A stretch of DNA of 64,000 bases from Haloimpatiens lingqiaonensis (GTDB taxonomy: Bacteria; Bacillota; Clostridia; Clostridiales; Clostridiaceae). How positions within the stretch are numbered: the first letter of the stretch is position 1; every line of letters starts with the position of its first letter. Of the stretch, positions 62,587 to 64,000 are shown piece by piece. The translations under genes were made by a program, and so were the position numbers. The notes below the pieces were generated by a model. It was not told where the DNA came from. It did not search any database and saw only the letters and a program-made list of their open reading frames with translations. The stretch lies in NCBI RefSeq assembly GCF_044502415.1, contig NZ_CP172402.1; one strand, given 5' to 3'.

Positions 62587-63552
62587 CTATTTTTTGTGCC
62601 AGCGCCAGGCGTCGGCTATAATTTTCTCCAGTGAATCGAACTGTGGGTTCCAGCCTAGGACGCTTTTTGCCTTTTGGGAAGAAGCTATTAGGACGGCTGG
62701 GTCTCCGGATCTTCTTTCTTTTACTTCTGCTGGGATTTGGTGTGAGGTTACCTTTCTAGCAGTTTCGATAACTTCTTTTACTGAGTAGCCGTTGCCGTTA
62801 CCTAGATTGAAAATATTACTAGAGTTTCCCTTTCTCAAATACTCTAGGGCTAGGTAATGGGCTGAAGCTAGGTCCATTACGTGAATGTAGTCTCTTACGC
62901 AAGTGCCGTCCTCTGTTGGGTAGTCATTGCCAAACATATAGATCTTGTGGCGTTTGCCTAGAGGTACCTGTAAAATCAATGGAATTAGGTGAGTTTCCGG
63001 GTTGTGATTTTCACCAATTGTTCCGCTTTCATGGGCACCGGCAGCATTAAAATATCTTAGGGAAACATATTTGGTGCCGTAAGCATTATCAAACCACTTC
63101 ATCATTTTTTCCATGGCAAGTTTTGTTTCACCGTATGTATTTGTAGGGGTTGTTTCATCTTCCTCTAAGATAGGAATGCTCTTTGGCTCGCCATAGGTGG
63201 CAGCGGTGGATGAAAACACAATTTTATTCACATTGTTTTCTTGCATTACATGAAGAAGAGAAAGCATGCCATAAACATTATTATGATAATATTCATAAGG
63301 CTTTTCCATGCTCTCTCCTACTAATGAGTTAGCTGCAAAATGAATTACTGCCTCTATTTTATGAGCCTTAAATACCTTGTCCAAAGCTTCTTTATCCCTA
63401 ATATCGATATTGTAGAAATTTTCCACATTTACTGATTCCCTATGCCCACTTTGTAAATTGTCTACAACGATAACCTCTTCCTTCTGTTCTTGAAAATATT
63501 TCACGGTATGAGAACCTATGTAGCCTGCTCCTCCGGTTATTAGTATTGACAT
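62587..63552 (-). CDS. galE: UDP-glucose 4-epimerase
   Basis: Interconverts UDP-glucose and UDP-galactose. 321 residues; an extended SDR with the NAD-binding GGAGYIGSHTVKYF, the catalytic YGETK (Tyr about 146, with Ser/Thr in FSSTAATYGEP), and the YFNAAGAHESG and EDGTCVRDYIHVMDLA blocks characteristic of GalE. The start ATG 63552 follows AGGGAGGGC; the extension to 63633 has no site. Its base composition is a little more GC-rich than its surroundings. It can supply UDP-Gal to the polysaccharide cluster and could replace the disrupted epimerase there. Confidence 0.94.
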   Translation of the reverse strand: MSILITGGAGYIGSHTVKYFQEQKEEVIVVDNLQSGHRESVNVENFYNIDIRDKEALDKVFKAHKIEAVIHFAANSLVGESMEKPYEYYHNNVYGMLSLLHVMQENNVNKIVFSSTAATYGEPKSIPILEEDETTPTNTYGETKLAMEKMMKWFDNAYGTKYVSLRYFNAAGAHESGTIGENHNPETHLIPLILQVPLGKRHKIYMFGNDYPTEDGTCVRDYIHVMDLASAHYLALEYLRKGNSSNIFNLGNGNGYSVKEVIETARKVTSHQIPAEVKERRSGDPAVLIASSQKAKSVLGWNPQFDSLEKIIADAWRWHKK

Positions 63553-64000
63553 GATTTTGCCCTCCCTATAATTAAAATGTTTGGATGTACAGTGTAATTG
63601 GTGCAATTTAGCTCTTGCTTTTGAAATGCCCACATAGTATGAAGCACCCTCACTAGTACACTCAATTTATTTACATCTTTATTGAATGAATTGATTTTTA
63701 CTGGTTAAATTCCATAATTTTCACCGCTGGGGTGCTAGTATACATTTTACCTTAATTGTACATTAATGCATTTTTATTTACAAGATAACTTATATATTGA
63801 ATTAAAAAATGCACTACTGGGGTGGTAATCAGTCTTTGTCGCATCTAATACGACATGCCCCGTCTTCTACAATGCGACATCTGCGTTCACCATAATAAAT
63901 ATAAGAGAATAAATAAAAAATAAAATATATTTATACTAGTTTTTGCTCAATAATTTTAATAGATATTTTTAAGTAATTGGCTACTAAAATGAACTGCCAT
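63553..64000. other. Right edge, no recognised gene
   Basis: AT-rich sequence with CTGGGGTGCTAG and ACTGGGGTGGTA words (63725, 63813) that resemble the CAGGGGTGCTG element of the family-2 repeats, and GCGACAT/GTCGCAT words near 63838-63890. No coding frame with a ribosome binding site is seen. Confidence 0.5.

Noticed and set aside
1..64000. tRNA or rRNA genes
   Set aside because: I found no cloverleaf with a GGTTCGA-type T-arm and no GC-rich rRNA segment; the window seems to hold none.

Overview
The window is chromosomal DNA of an AT-rich, Gram-positive, spore-forming Firmicute, most likely Clostridium sensu lato. Signs of this are strong AGGAGG-type ribosome binding sites with many TTG and GTG starts, an alpha/beta small acid-soluble spore protein, SipL/SPOCS-like spore-surface proteins, MurT/GatD, a CtsR-type operator at clpB, and three LytR-CpsA-Psr (LCP) proteins. 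I see no rRNA or tRNA gene, prophage or CRISPR array. No species is assigned.

Layout. 0.6-6 kb: a TPR membrane protein diverges from capA-murT-gatD (cell-envelope functions). 6-12 kb: a SASP, clpB with a recognisable promoter and CtsR box, and two tandem HTH-TPR regulators. 12.0-13.6 kb: a complete IS4-like element with inverted ends and a 9-bp target duplication. 13.8-28 kb: housekeeping genes (frameshifted rnhC, a DUF1232 protein, an FtsH-like protease, rhomboid, HD-GYP, pepF, mntP, pepD, an EamA transporter), separated by many short-period AT-rich arrays. 28-36 kb: an LCP gene, an orphan sensor kinase with a membrane partner, oppA, a first cpsC/cpsD pair and a beta-lactamase-like serine hydrolase. 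36-41.5 kb: a decayed LPXTG surface protein, larA, and a large sensor GGDEF-EAL protein. 42-44.5 kb: spore-surface genes. 44.7-47.3 kb: an LCP gene and an L,D-transpeptidase. 47.3-59.8 kb: a Wzx/Wzy-type surface polysaccharide cluster read on the minus strand (LCP, cpsC, cpsD, priming sugar transferase, disrupted epimerase, three glycosyltransferases, a P-loop kinase, flippase, polymerase). 59.9-62.4 kb: a scrap region with a group II intron relic and three direct ~140-bp repeats bracketing gene fragments and a RAYT-type (IS200-like) transposase. 62.6-63.6 kb: galE.

Genes that work together. The polysaccharide cluster has priming, assembly, flipping, polymerisation, chain-length control (CpsC/CpsD) and attachment to the wall (LCP) in one block. 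GalE at the right edge could supply UDP-galactose. CapA, MurT/GatD, the L,D-transpeptidase, the serine hydrolase and the additional LCPs make the whole window rich in envelope functions.

The most unusual signal is a family of seven 129-131 bp repeats, at about 0.5, 14.0/14.2, 22.8/22.9, 42.1 and 58.2 kb. All lie in the same orientation. Each forms two hairpins, and the second is flanked on both sides by GTAG, the tetranucleotide found at the foot of REP hairpins that RAYT transposases recognise. A RAYT gene is present at 61.6 kb. A second peculiarity is that short-period arrays of several sequence families begin at or inside the stop codons of many genes. Several genes are broken at homopolymers or duplications (rnhC, a galE-like epimerase, an Rpn-like remnant, a small Asn/Lys-rich ORF). 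These may be real decay, phase variation or sequencing error.
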